DNA of 5,780 nucleotides from contig NZ_JAPJNQ010000033.1 in NCBI RefSeq assembly GCF_030826625.1, positions 1 to 5,780 on the forward strand. Reading direction: 5' to 3'. A program made the position numbers and the translations under genes. Shown here piece by piece: positions 1 to 4,150 of this stretch. The stretch's first letter is position 1. Each line of letters begins with the position of its first letter. Source of the stretch: Corynebacterium sp. Lineage in GTDB: Bacteria > Actinomycetota > Actinomycetes > Mycobacteriales > Mycobacteriaceae. The notes below the pieces were generated by a model, which searched no databases, was not told the origin of the DNA, and saw only the letters and a list, made by a program, of their open reading frames with translations.

Positions 1-492
1 TCTGCAGCCACCGATACGTTGTCCGGAATCGGTCCAGGCCCAATTCACGCAGGCGATTGCTTGTCGACGGGTGCCTCGCGAAAAAATTCGCCCGTTGGTC
101 CGCCACACGCAAAGCACGTGCCGGCGCCGTTTGTTCCGCGCCAGCGCGAAGTGCTTGATGTGGTGGTCGGGCCACGGCAGGACTGGTTCGAGGACCTCTC
201 GGAGCTGTTTAACCAGGAATTCGAGATCACTGCCGAATCTGACCGTGTCGGTGTCAATCTCAAAGCCACCCGGCCGCTGCGTCGGGCTGCGAAAGGAGAA
301 TTGGCTTCTGAAGGCGCACTGCGGGGTGCGCTGCAGGTACCTCCTAGCGGGCATCCCGTCGCTTTCGGTGCCGATCACCCGATCACCGGTGGTTACCCAG
401 TCATCGGGGTTCTGACTAGCGAGTCCGTCGACAAGTTGGCACAGTTAAGCCCAGGAACAGTCGTGACATTCCGGGGCGTTGCGCAACAGTAG
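1..492 (+). CDS. pxpC: 5-oxoprolinase subunit C (biotin-dependent carboxylase-like), 3' part
   Basis: The reading frame is open from base 1 and ends at TAG 490-492, so the gene starts upstream and only its last 163 codons are here. The protein belongs to the PxpC/KipA (YbgK) family, related to the C-terminal part of urea amidolyase. With PxpA and PxpB it forms the cytoplasmic ATP-dependent 5-oxoprolinase that opens pyroglutamate to glutamate. Recognisable family blocks are DTLSGIGPGPIHAGD at the start of the window, the segment GELASEGALRGALQVPPSG, and ADHPITGGYPVIGVL near the C-terminus. The fragment ends with the usual short beta-rich tail (PGTVVTFRGVAQQ). pxpB and pxpA would be expected upstream, outside the window. 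No frameshift is seen. It converges on the GNAT gene with 55 bp between the stop codons. Family assignment is firm; the physiological role is taken from characterised bacterial homologues. Confidence 0.9.
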   Translation, partial: SAATDTLSGIGPGPIHAGDCLSTGASRKNSPVGPPHAKHVPAPFVPRQREVLDVVVGPRQDWFEDLSELFNQEFEITAESDRVGVNLKATRPLRRAAKGELASEGALRGALQVPPSGHPVAFGADHPITGGYPVIGVLTSESVDKLAQLSPGTVVTFRGVAQQ

Positions 493-493
493 T

Positions 494-506
494 GCTGCGG
501 TGCAGC
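494..506. terminator. Possible weak terminator hairpin between convergent genes
   Basis: GCTGC, a 3-nt loop GGT, then GCAGC forms a perfect 5-bp stem starting 1 nt after the pxpC stop codon. It lies in the 55-bp gap between convergent genes. There is no clear T-run after it on either strand, so termination is only a guess from position and symmetry. Confidence 0.3.
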
Positions 507-547
507 GTTAACAACTGGTGCTAGGTCCGCTGCTGAGTTTCATCAGT

Positions 548-1075
548 TTATTTCTCATCTGGCTTCGCCAGCAGCTTTTCCCACACATCGGTATCGCGCC
601 ACTCCCCGGCGCGCTCGCCGTAGGTCATTTTCGCCATGTGGCTAAACGTTCCGACCTTCTCGTAGCCGCGCGATTCATGTAACTTCGCTGAGCCTTCATT
701 CTCTGGGAAAATCCACGCGTGGATTGCCCATTTGTGTAGCTCTTCTGCAACTTCGATCAGCTTATCAAGCAGCGCACCTGAGACTCCGCGGCCTTGCGCG
801 TCCGGGTGCAGGTAGATGGAATCTTCCAATACTCCGTGAAATGCTGGCCGATGGCTGGCTGGCGCCCCCGAAACCCAACCGAGGATTTTGGAATCGTTGT
901 CTTTTTCCACGGCAACGAACACGGTTTCCATGACTTTCAGCCGTGTGAATTGTTCCCATGTTGGTGCTTCGGTCTCATACGTAGCGTGGCCGGTCTCTAG
1001 GCCGAGCTCGTAAATTTCGCGCACCTGTGGGTAATCATCCGGGCGGATCGGGCGCAGGTTAAAGTCATCGGACAT
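548..1075 (-). CDS. GNAT family N-acetyltransferase, phosphinothricin/methionine sulfone acetyltransferase-like
   Basis: The 175-residue protein has the normal length for the PAT/Bar-like branch of the GNAT superfamily. These enzymes move an acetyl group from acetyl-CoA to the amino group of small amino-acid analogues such as phosphinothricin, methionine sulfoximine or methionine sulfone. The N-terminus (LRPIRPDDYPQVREIYELG, about residues 7-25) is the first beta-alpha unit. SIYLHPDAQGRGVSGALL (86-103) is motif A, with the acetyl-CoA pyrophosphate loop Q94-GRGVSG. FPENEGSAKLHESRGYEKVG (123-142) is motif B, typical of this branch. I chose the ATG at 1075 because the family match begins there and AGAGGA sits 9 nt upstream. 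The frame stays open further 5' (to 1291), but that extension shows no family similarity. The gene stands alone, converging on pxpC and downstream of the LysR-like gene on the same strand. The substrate cannot be decided from sequence; a general detoxifying acetyltransferase is the safe reading. Confidence 0.88.
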   Translation of the reverse strand: MSDDFNLRPIRPDDYPQVREIYELGLETGHATYETEAPTWEQFTRLKVMETVFVAVEKDNDSKILGWVSGAPASHRPAFHGVLEDSIYLHPDAQGRGVSGALLDKLIEVAEELHKWAIHAWIFPENEGSAKLHESRGYEKVGTFSHMAKMTYGERAGEWRDTDVWEKLLAKPDEK

Positions 1076-1359
1076 TGCTGTTGGTCCTCTCGTAAGTGTC
1101 TCGAGTTCACTGGACAGTTTTGGTACGACTCGCAGCAATGCGTGAAGTACGGTAGTTGTTCTCGCCAGGATTTCTCGCGCCAGCAGGGCGAATCTCACCT
1201 GGTTTACTTTTCTGGCAGAACCCCAATTTACACCCCTGGTGGCTCTTGCTGTCGAATTTTCATGCACCCACAGCGCATTCAAGCATCTCAATCGCAGCCG
1301 TGGCCTCGGATACGACCGTCAAAAGTTCTTTTGGCACTCCATCCGGGCGGGCCATAATG
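1076..1359. other. Intergenic stretch without a confident gene
   Basis: These 284 bp lie between the start of the GNAT gene and the end of the LysR-like gene, both on the minus strand. Frames are open on both strands, but none has a recognisable family or a clear ribosome binding site. A 31-codon minus-strand frame at 1355-1260 begins 4 nt after the LysR-like stop codon (see findings). The stretch must hold the GNAT promoter, but I see no strong -35/-10 pair. I found no tRNA T-loop motif and no terminator hairpin with a T-run. Confidence 0.5.
1085..1090 (-). promoter_or_regulatory. Ribosome binding site that sets the GNAT start
   Basis: AGAGGA on the minus strand lies 9 nt before the ATG at 1075. 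It supports this start over the longer open frame reaching to 1291. Confidence 0.5.
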
Positions 1360-2241
1360 CTAGCGACGACGCTTTTTCTTCCGTGGTCCGCCGCCAGTTT
1401 TAGCACGTGCGCCGTTGCCTTTCCCGTGCACTCCAGCGCCTTTGCCGCGCGCCCCTCTTCCAGTTTTGCCAGCCGACGCTTTCGCTCCTCCAGTTTTGCC
1501 GCCAGCATTGCTGCGCGTGTCTTTCACCGCGCGGTGCCGCGTCGATCCCGACTTGCGCCCCTTGGCGATCCCGACAAAATCCTGAATCGCGTCCCCGTCG
1601 TCAGCTACCTTCCACACCAGCGCAATCTCGGTTTCTGGGGCAGCAACATCCTCATTATCACGGTCTACAATTTTGCCACCAACATAGGGTACGACGCTGA
1701 TCTGCTTTTTCGACAAAAGCTTCAACAACGGCAGTGGCCCAATAGCAACCCCAACATTGGCCGCAACCACCTGCAACGCCTCACGGAGCTCGTCGACGTC
1801 AATCGGACCGTTGTGTTCGGCCACGAAGTTAATGATCTCGCCCTCGATATCCGCTGCTGCAACGGCTTCGCCAACCTCGGCATACACGCTATCTTTTGGC
1901 ACCGCGATGCCGCATTGTTCGGTGTACAGCTTGACGACGTGGAACTGCCTGCCGATTGCAGCTTCATCAACTCGTTTATCCGGTAGCCGCATCAGCGCGA
2001 GATCCGCAGTAACCTCACTAACTCCTCCCTCGCCGACTCCAGCCTCGTGATCAGTCTCATGATCAGCACCGCCGGGGCCGTCGGGACCTGAGCCGTCGGG
2101 GCCGTCGGGTCCTGAGCCGTCGTAAAGCGCTGCAAAAGGGTCATCGACCGCCACCGCGTCCAACCCGTGTGGCGTGTCACGTTGGAATCGCTGGAACCAT
2201 TTTCCCGGTTCAGTGCCAGTAGCGAATGCGAGGTGCAACAT
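1360..2241 (-). CDS. LysR-type substrate-binding-domain protein without HTH, with basic C-terminal tail
   Basis: The 293-residue protein resembles the effector (substrate-binding) domain of LysR-type regulators but starts directly with the domain (LHLAFATGTEPGKWFQRFQ, residues 2-20), with no winged-helix DNA-binding domain in front. Further domain blocks are TADLALMRLPDKRVDEAAIG (78-97), VKLYTEQCGIAVPKDSVY (103-120), LQVVAANVGVAIGPLPLLKLL (156-176) and EIALVWKVADDGDAIQDFVG (205-224). A Gly/Pro/Asp insert with an 8-residue tandem repeat occupies about 42-75. From about 228 to the end the chain is a Lys/Arg/Gly/Ala tail ending PRKKKRRR, likely disordered and nucleic-acid binding. The start at 2241 is chosen because the domain begins there; an in-frame ATG at 2250 would add MAC. 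Neither has a Shine-Dalgarno, but a TAATAT box sits 14 nt before 2250. As I recall, this family is often found beside DUF5997 genes in actinobacteria, as here. Ligand and target are unknown. Confidence 0.8.
   Translation of the reverse strand: MLHLAFATGTEPGKWFQRFQRDTPHGLDAVAVDDPFAALYDGSGPDGPDGSGPDGPGGADHETDHEAGVGEGGVSEVTADLALMRLPDKRVDEAAIGRQFHVVKLYTEQCGIAVPKDSVYAEVGEAVAAADIEGEIINFVAEHNGPIDVDELREALQVVAANVGVAIGPLPLLKLLSKKQISVVPYVGGKIVDRDNEDVAAPETEIALVWKVADDGDAIQDFVGIAKGRKSGSTRHRAVKDTRSNAGGKTGGAKASAGKTGRGARGKGAGVHGKGNGARAKTGGGPRKKKRRR
1363..1560 (-). other. Basic low-complexity tail of the LysR-like protein (residues about 228-293)
   Basis: About 66 residues rich in Lys, Arg, Gly and Ala follow the folded domain, with GK-type repeats (GGKTGGAKA, AGKTGRGARGKG, RAKTGGGP) and a terminal PRKKKRRR. 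The identical 12-mer TCCAGTTTTGCC occurs on the plus strand at 1459-1470 and 1489-1500, 30 bp or ten codons apart. This suggests growth by short duplications. Such tails in actinobacterial proteins are commonly thought to bind DNA or RNA non-specifically; that role here is inferred. Confidence 0.65.
2075..2122. repeat. 24-bp tandem repeat, two copies, inside the LysR-like gene
   Basis: Copy 1 at 2075-2098 and copy 2 at 2099-2122 differ at one base only (A at 2086, T at 2110). The unit is eight codons, so the frame is kept, and on the minus strand it encodes the repeated octapeptide GSGPDGPD/GSGPDGPG in a linker-like insert of the substrate-binding domain. Confidence 0.9.
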
Positions 2242-2250
2242 GCAGGCCAT

Positions 2251-2306
2251 GCTACCGCGCTGGCATATTAGAAGAGACCCCAATACTCTGAGCGGAAGGA
2301 AACCCC
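2251..2306. promoter_or_regulatory. Divergent promoter region between the LysR-like and PH-domain genes
   Basis: This 56-bp gap (measured from the alternative ATG at 2250) must drive both directions. On the minus strand TAATAT at 2270-2265 is a good -10 match; transcription would start near 2257, giving the LysR-like mRNA almost no leader. On the plus strand CTGGCA (2260-2265) and TACTCT (2284-2289), 18 bp apart, form a possible -35/-10 pair for the PH-domain gene. These two elements overlap the minus-strand box, so the two promoters could interfere. No clear operator palindrome is seen. Confidence 0.4.
2294..2300 (+). promoter_or_regulatory. Ribosome binding site of the PH-domain gene
   Basis: GGAAGGA lies 6 nt before the GTG at 2307. 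It is the best Shine-Dalgarno match on the left half of the window and fixes this GTG as the start. Confidence 0.65.
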
Positions 2307-2669
2307 GTGGAATTTAAATCGATTGCCGAGTGGACGTTATTCGAAGAAACCCCGATACCGGACGATGTCTATCCACTGCTGACCAACGGCGAACATGCAC
2401 ACGTCGCTTTTAAAACGTTCCGTGACAGCGCGATTTTCACCAATAAGCGGTTGATCGTCCGTGATTCACAAGGCTTACGCGGCAAGAAAATCGAGCTGTA
2501 CTCGCTGCCGTATTCTGCCATCAATATGTGGTCCACGGAAAACGCCGGCACGCTGGACTTCAATGCTGAAATCGAATTGTGGACGCGCGCTGGGCATATC
2601 AAAATCAAAATCGGACGCAAGCTGGATGTGCGTGCGATCGACAAACTCATCGGCGACTGTGTTCTGTAG
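2307..2669 (+). CDS. Bacterial PH-domain protein (bPH_1, PF08000-like)
   Basis: The 120-residue protein matches the small single-domain bacterial PH family, usually about 120-125 residues, so it looks complete. Typical features are a charged N-terminal helix, AHVAFKTFRDSAIFTNKRLI (residues 31-50) with the hallmark FTNKRL, GLRGKKIELYSLPYSAI (56-72), and ENAGTLDFNAEIELWTRAG (78-96), ending in a helix (DVRAIDKLIGDCVL). There is no signal peptide or membrane segment, so it should be cytoplasmic. The family fold is known, but its biochemical role is not settled; some members form rings in crystals. The start is GTG 2307, with GGAAGGA 6 nt upstream. It sits between the divergent LysR-like gene and the DUF5997 gene, 44 bp before the latter, so it may share transcripts with it. 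A 17-bp tandem duplication covers its stop codon. Confidence 0.85.
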   Translation: MEFKSIAEWTLFEETPIPDDVYPLLTNGEHAHVAFKTFRDSAIFTNKRLIVRDSQGLRGKKIELYSLPYSAINMWSTENAGTLDFNAEIELWTRAGHIKIKIGRKLDVRAIDKLIGDCVL

Positions 2670-2687
2670 ACGACTGTGTGCTGTAAA
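2654..2687. repeat. 17-bp imperfect tandem duplication over the PH-gene stop codon
   Basis: CGACTGTGTTCTGTAGA (2654-2670) is followed at once by CGACTGTGTGCTGTAAA (2671-2687), 15 of 17 bases identical. The first copy holds the last codons and the TAG (2667-2669) of the PH-domain gene; the second is intergenic, just before the DUF5997 promoter region. Confidence 0.85.
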
Positions 2688-2701
2688 TGCGTCTCGTGTT
2701 G

Positions 2702-2707
2702 TAGGGT
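2702..2707 (+). promoter_or_regulatory. Candidate -10 box for the DUF5997 gene (leaderless start)
   Basis: TAGGGT fits the corynebacterial TANNNT -10 pattern and ends 6 nt before the GTG at 2714, so transcription could begin at the start codon itself. No good Shine-Dalgarno lies ahead of this GTG, which agrees with a leaderless transcript. The -35 region is poor. Confidence 0.35.
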
Positions 2708-2713
2708 GCAGGT

Positions 2714-3166
2714 GTGAATCAAAGCAATAATTCTGCCGCACAAGCTGATCAGAACAACGCTGACCAGAGTGATGCCACTGTCCGTGGCGCCGACGCCGCT
2801 GCCCCTTCAAGCACTGCAATGAAGCCGCAAACAGCGGCCAAGAAGCTCGGCATCCATCTGCCGGCCTGCCCACCCGAATTCCAGAATGGTGGTATCAGCC
2901 ATGCCCAGCTGCGTTCACTGCAGCACGAGCCACCACAGTGGTTGCAACAGTTGCGCCTGGAAGGCCCGCATCCTCGTGCTGAAGTTGCCCGCAAGTTAGG
3001 AATTTCCGTCAATGCTGTCAAGACTCACCTGGACAAGGCGTTGACCACCGCGGAAATCAAAGAGCTGTTGCAAAACCAGCCGGAGTGGTTATCTAAAGCT
3101 CGCACCCAGCTTGCCGAATCCCGCAAGGAAGGCGCACGAGCCGACGGCGATAACGCTGCTGACTAA
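2714..3166 (+). CDS. DUF5997 family protein with HTH-like segment
   Basis: The 150-residue protein carries the DUF5997 signature: AAKKLGIHLPACPPEFQNGG (residues 41-60), ISHAQLRSLQHEPPQWLQQL (61-80), then GPHPRAEVARKLGISVNAVK (84-103) and LTTAEIKELLQNQPEWL (110-126). The function of the family is unknown. Residues about 87-110 read like a helix-turn-helix (VARKLGIS, turn, NAVKTHL), close in style to LuxR-type recognition helices; this is my reading, not a documented property. The first 35 residues are Asn/Gln/Ala-rich and probably disordered. Family similarity begins only at Met36 (ATG 2819), which is therefore an alternative start, though it has no ribosome binding site. GTG 2714 is preferred because of the TAGGGT box just upstream. 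The gene follows the PH-domain gene and lies near, and divergent from, the LysR-effector-like gene. It has no membrane segment, so a cytoplasmic location is expected. Confidence 0.82.
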   Translation: MNQSNNSAAQADQNNADQSDATVRGADAAAPSSTAMKPQTAAKKLGIHLPACPPEFQNGGISHAQLRSLQHEPPQWLQQLRLEGPHPRAEVARKLGISVNAVKTHLDKALTTAEIKELLQNQPEWLSKARTQLAESRKEGARADGDNAAD

Positions 3167-3175
3167 CTGTCGCAT

Positions 3176-3240
3176 CCACATGGTGGCTAGCTCCCCAGAC
3201 AAGGGGGCTAGCTCCCCCACGCACTTGGTGGCTAGCTAGC
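3176..3240. repeat. Inverted and direct repeat cluster (GGCTAGCT x3), likely bidirectional terminator
   Basis: GGCTAGCT occurs three times: 3185-3192, 3206-3213 and 3230-3237. The first two copies with their C and G runs form a strong hairpin: 3185-3196 pairs with 3203-3213 (ten Watson-Crick pairs, one G-U, one bulged T) around the loop AGACAA. Because GCTAGC is its own reverse complement, copies 2 and 3 can also pair, giving alternative folds; the G-run 3203-3207 can instead pair with the C-run 3214-3218. The cluster fills the gap between two convergent genes and runs into the last codons of the pabC-like gene (stop 3232-3234). No T-tract follows, so it may act as a bidirectional terminator or be an intergenic repeat element. 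Confidence 0.6.
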
Positions 3241-4029
3241 AGCCTCCCACAAAGCCTGATTGATTGGTGCGGGATCAGGGGCTGGAACCGCGGGCCGACG
3301 CCCAGCATCGGTGCGCCAGGCAGTCAAGCGTGTCCAGCCATGCAGTGAGCTTCCCACCCACGCCGGAGTCTGCAAGGCTTCTGCCAGACTCAACACCCCG
3401 CGATGGACCTGCCACCCAGCATCCTGGAGGATGCTCACACTGCTGTTTGCCGTCACCGATGCTAAAACCTGAGCTTGTTCCGGCGGCAGCAGCGCAATTT
3501 TGTCTTCCGCTGTTGCATACTCGGCTCCACCGGTTATATCTGTCGCACCACCTGTGTTTTCGCCTGCCGCGGTGTCCGGACCGGCGTCAACAGATTTTGC
3601 TACCCAGCCCGGGAAAAACATGATCGAGGCATTCGCTGCCTCAAGCACCTTCCCGTTGCGGTGGAGTACCGCATCATCAGCCCCCGCAGCTCGGGCACGC
3701 TCACGCAGCTGCTGCAGGTAGTCATAATCAGGACCTTTCACCCGCGGCTGCACACGTCCATCTTGTTCGGATGGGAGATACAATTCGGTGGTGTTCCGCA
3801 GTACTGGCGGGTGGCGCAGCTGCCAACGAAGCCGACCTTCGGCGCCCGCCTCGATTTTCGGAAAATACGTTCCTTCGTCCGGTAGCTCATCACGCACACG
3901 CAGCAAAAAAGCTTCGATATCCCATTGGTCGAAACCCGCTTCGCGCGCACCAAGGCTAAAGCGGTATTCGTGGGCTTCACGGCCAATCACGCGGCCGTCT
4001 TTAATGAGGTAAGAATCCAGGATCGTCAT
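3232..4029 (-). CDS. Class IV aminotransferase, 4-amino-4-deoxychorismate lyase-like
   Basis: The 265-residue protein has the layout of fold-type IV PLP enzymes of the PabC/ilvE group. The N-terminus (YLIKDGRVIGREAHEYRFSL, 7-26) matches the small-domain start. VKGPDYDYLQQLRERARAAG (97-116) contains Lys98, the expected Schiff-base lysine. DDAVLHRNGKVLEAANASIM (118-137) is the signature strand with Glu130; Ser135 stands where classic members have Asn, a change I recall in divergent actinobacterial members. A Gly/Ala/Thr-rich insert with little complexity lies at about 147-176. The C-terminus (GVLSLAEALQTPAWVGSSLHG, partly shown) fits the substrate loop. PabC splits aminodeoxychorismate into p-aminobenzoate and pyruvate. 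pabB on the same strand upstream supports that role, although a D-amino acid or branched-chain transaminase cannot be excluded. Start ATG 4029 has no Shine-Dalgarno; a CATAAT box lies 10 nt upstream. Confidence 0.75.
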   Translation of the reverse strand: MTILDSYLIKDGRVIGREAHEYRFSLGAREAGFDQWDIEAFLLRVRDELPDEGTYFPKIEAGAEGRLRWQLRHPPVLRNTTELYLPSEQDGRVQPRVKGPDYDYLQQLRERARAAGADDAVLHRNGKVLEAANASIMFFPGWVAKSVDAGPDTAAGENTGGATDITGGAEYATAEDKIALLPPEQAQVLASVTANSSVSILQDAGWQVHRGVLSLAEALQTPAWVGSSLHGWTRLTAWRTDAGRRPAVPAPDPAPINQALWEAAS

Positions 4030-4081
4030 TGTTTGCCCAATTATGCCAGGGTTGTGAAAAAGCCAAGAACCAGCGCATCAT
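4001..4081 (-). CDS. Putative 26-codon Trp-rich upstream reading frame overlapping the pabC-like start
   Basis: From ATG 4081 the frame reads MMRWFLAFSQPWHNW and so on to TAA at 4003-4001, 26 residues with three tryptophans (W4, W12, W15). It has no ribosome binding site, but its ATG follows a perfect TATAAT by 7 nt, the geometry of a leaderless mRNA. Its end overlaps the first 29 bases of the pabC-like gene in another frame, so translating ribosomes would cross that start. It could be a leader peptide or mere chance; a frame this short is weak evidence by itself. Confidence 0.25.
   Translation of the reverse strand: MMRWFLAFSQPWHNWANNDDPGFLPH
4040..4045 (-). promoter_or_regulatory. Candidate -10 box of the pabC-like gene
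   Basis: CATAAT on the minus strand differs from TATAAT at one base and ends 10 nt before the ATG at 4029. Transcription would start about 2-4 nt before that ATG, giving a nearly leaderless mRNA, in line with the missing ribosome binding site. The -35 region is not convincing. Confidence 0.4.
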
Positions 4082-4088
4082 AAACGTG

Positions 4089-4094
4089 ATTATA
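4089..4094 (-). promoter_or_regulatory. Perfect TATAAT -10 box upstream of the pabC-like gene
   Basis: A consensus TATAAT on the minus strand lies in the 119-bp gap between the substrate-binding-protein gene and the pabC-like gene. It ends 7 nt before an ATG at 4081, so the predicted transcript start coincides with that ATG. It could serve as a second promoter for the pabC-like gene, with about 50 nt of leader. No good -35 is seen at 16-18 bp. Confidence 0.4.
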
Positions 4095-4136
4095 GATTTT
4101 GCAGTCGCGGTTCCGGAGCACATTCTACCTGGTTAA

Positions 4137-4150
4137 AAACAACGCTGTTT
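4137..4150 (-). terminator. Possible weak terminator at the end of the lipoprotein gene
   Basis: On the minus strand AAACA, loop GCGT, TGTTT forms a 5-bp stem whose right arm runs on into a short T-run. It overlaps the TAA stop codon (4151-4149). The stem is AT-rich and weak, so only position and the T-run favour termination. Confidence 0.25.

Noticed and set aside
1170..1260. Possible tRNA or structured RNA in the 1076-1359 gap
   Set aside because: No T-loop motif or cloverleaf arms on either strand; only short 4-bp stems were found.
1076..1291. N-terminal extension of the GNAT protein up to 1291
   Set aside because: GNAT similarity begins at the ATG at 1075, which has a ribosome binding site; the extra 72 residues resemble nothing recognisable.
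1156..1986. Long plus-strand open frame opposite the LysR-like gene
   Set aside because: It mirrors the GC-rich coding and repeat sequence of the minus-strand gene, shows no family similarity (Ser/Phe/Arg-rich) and has no ribosome binding site.
2242..2283. Longer LysR-like protein starting at 2283
   Set aside because: The added residues lie over the predicted TAATAT promoter box and do not match the family, whose domain begins at LHLAF.
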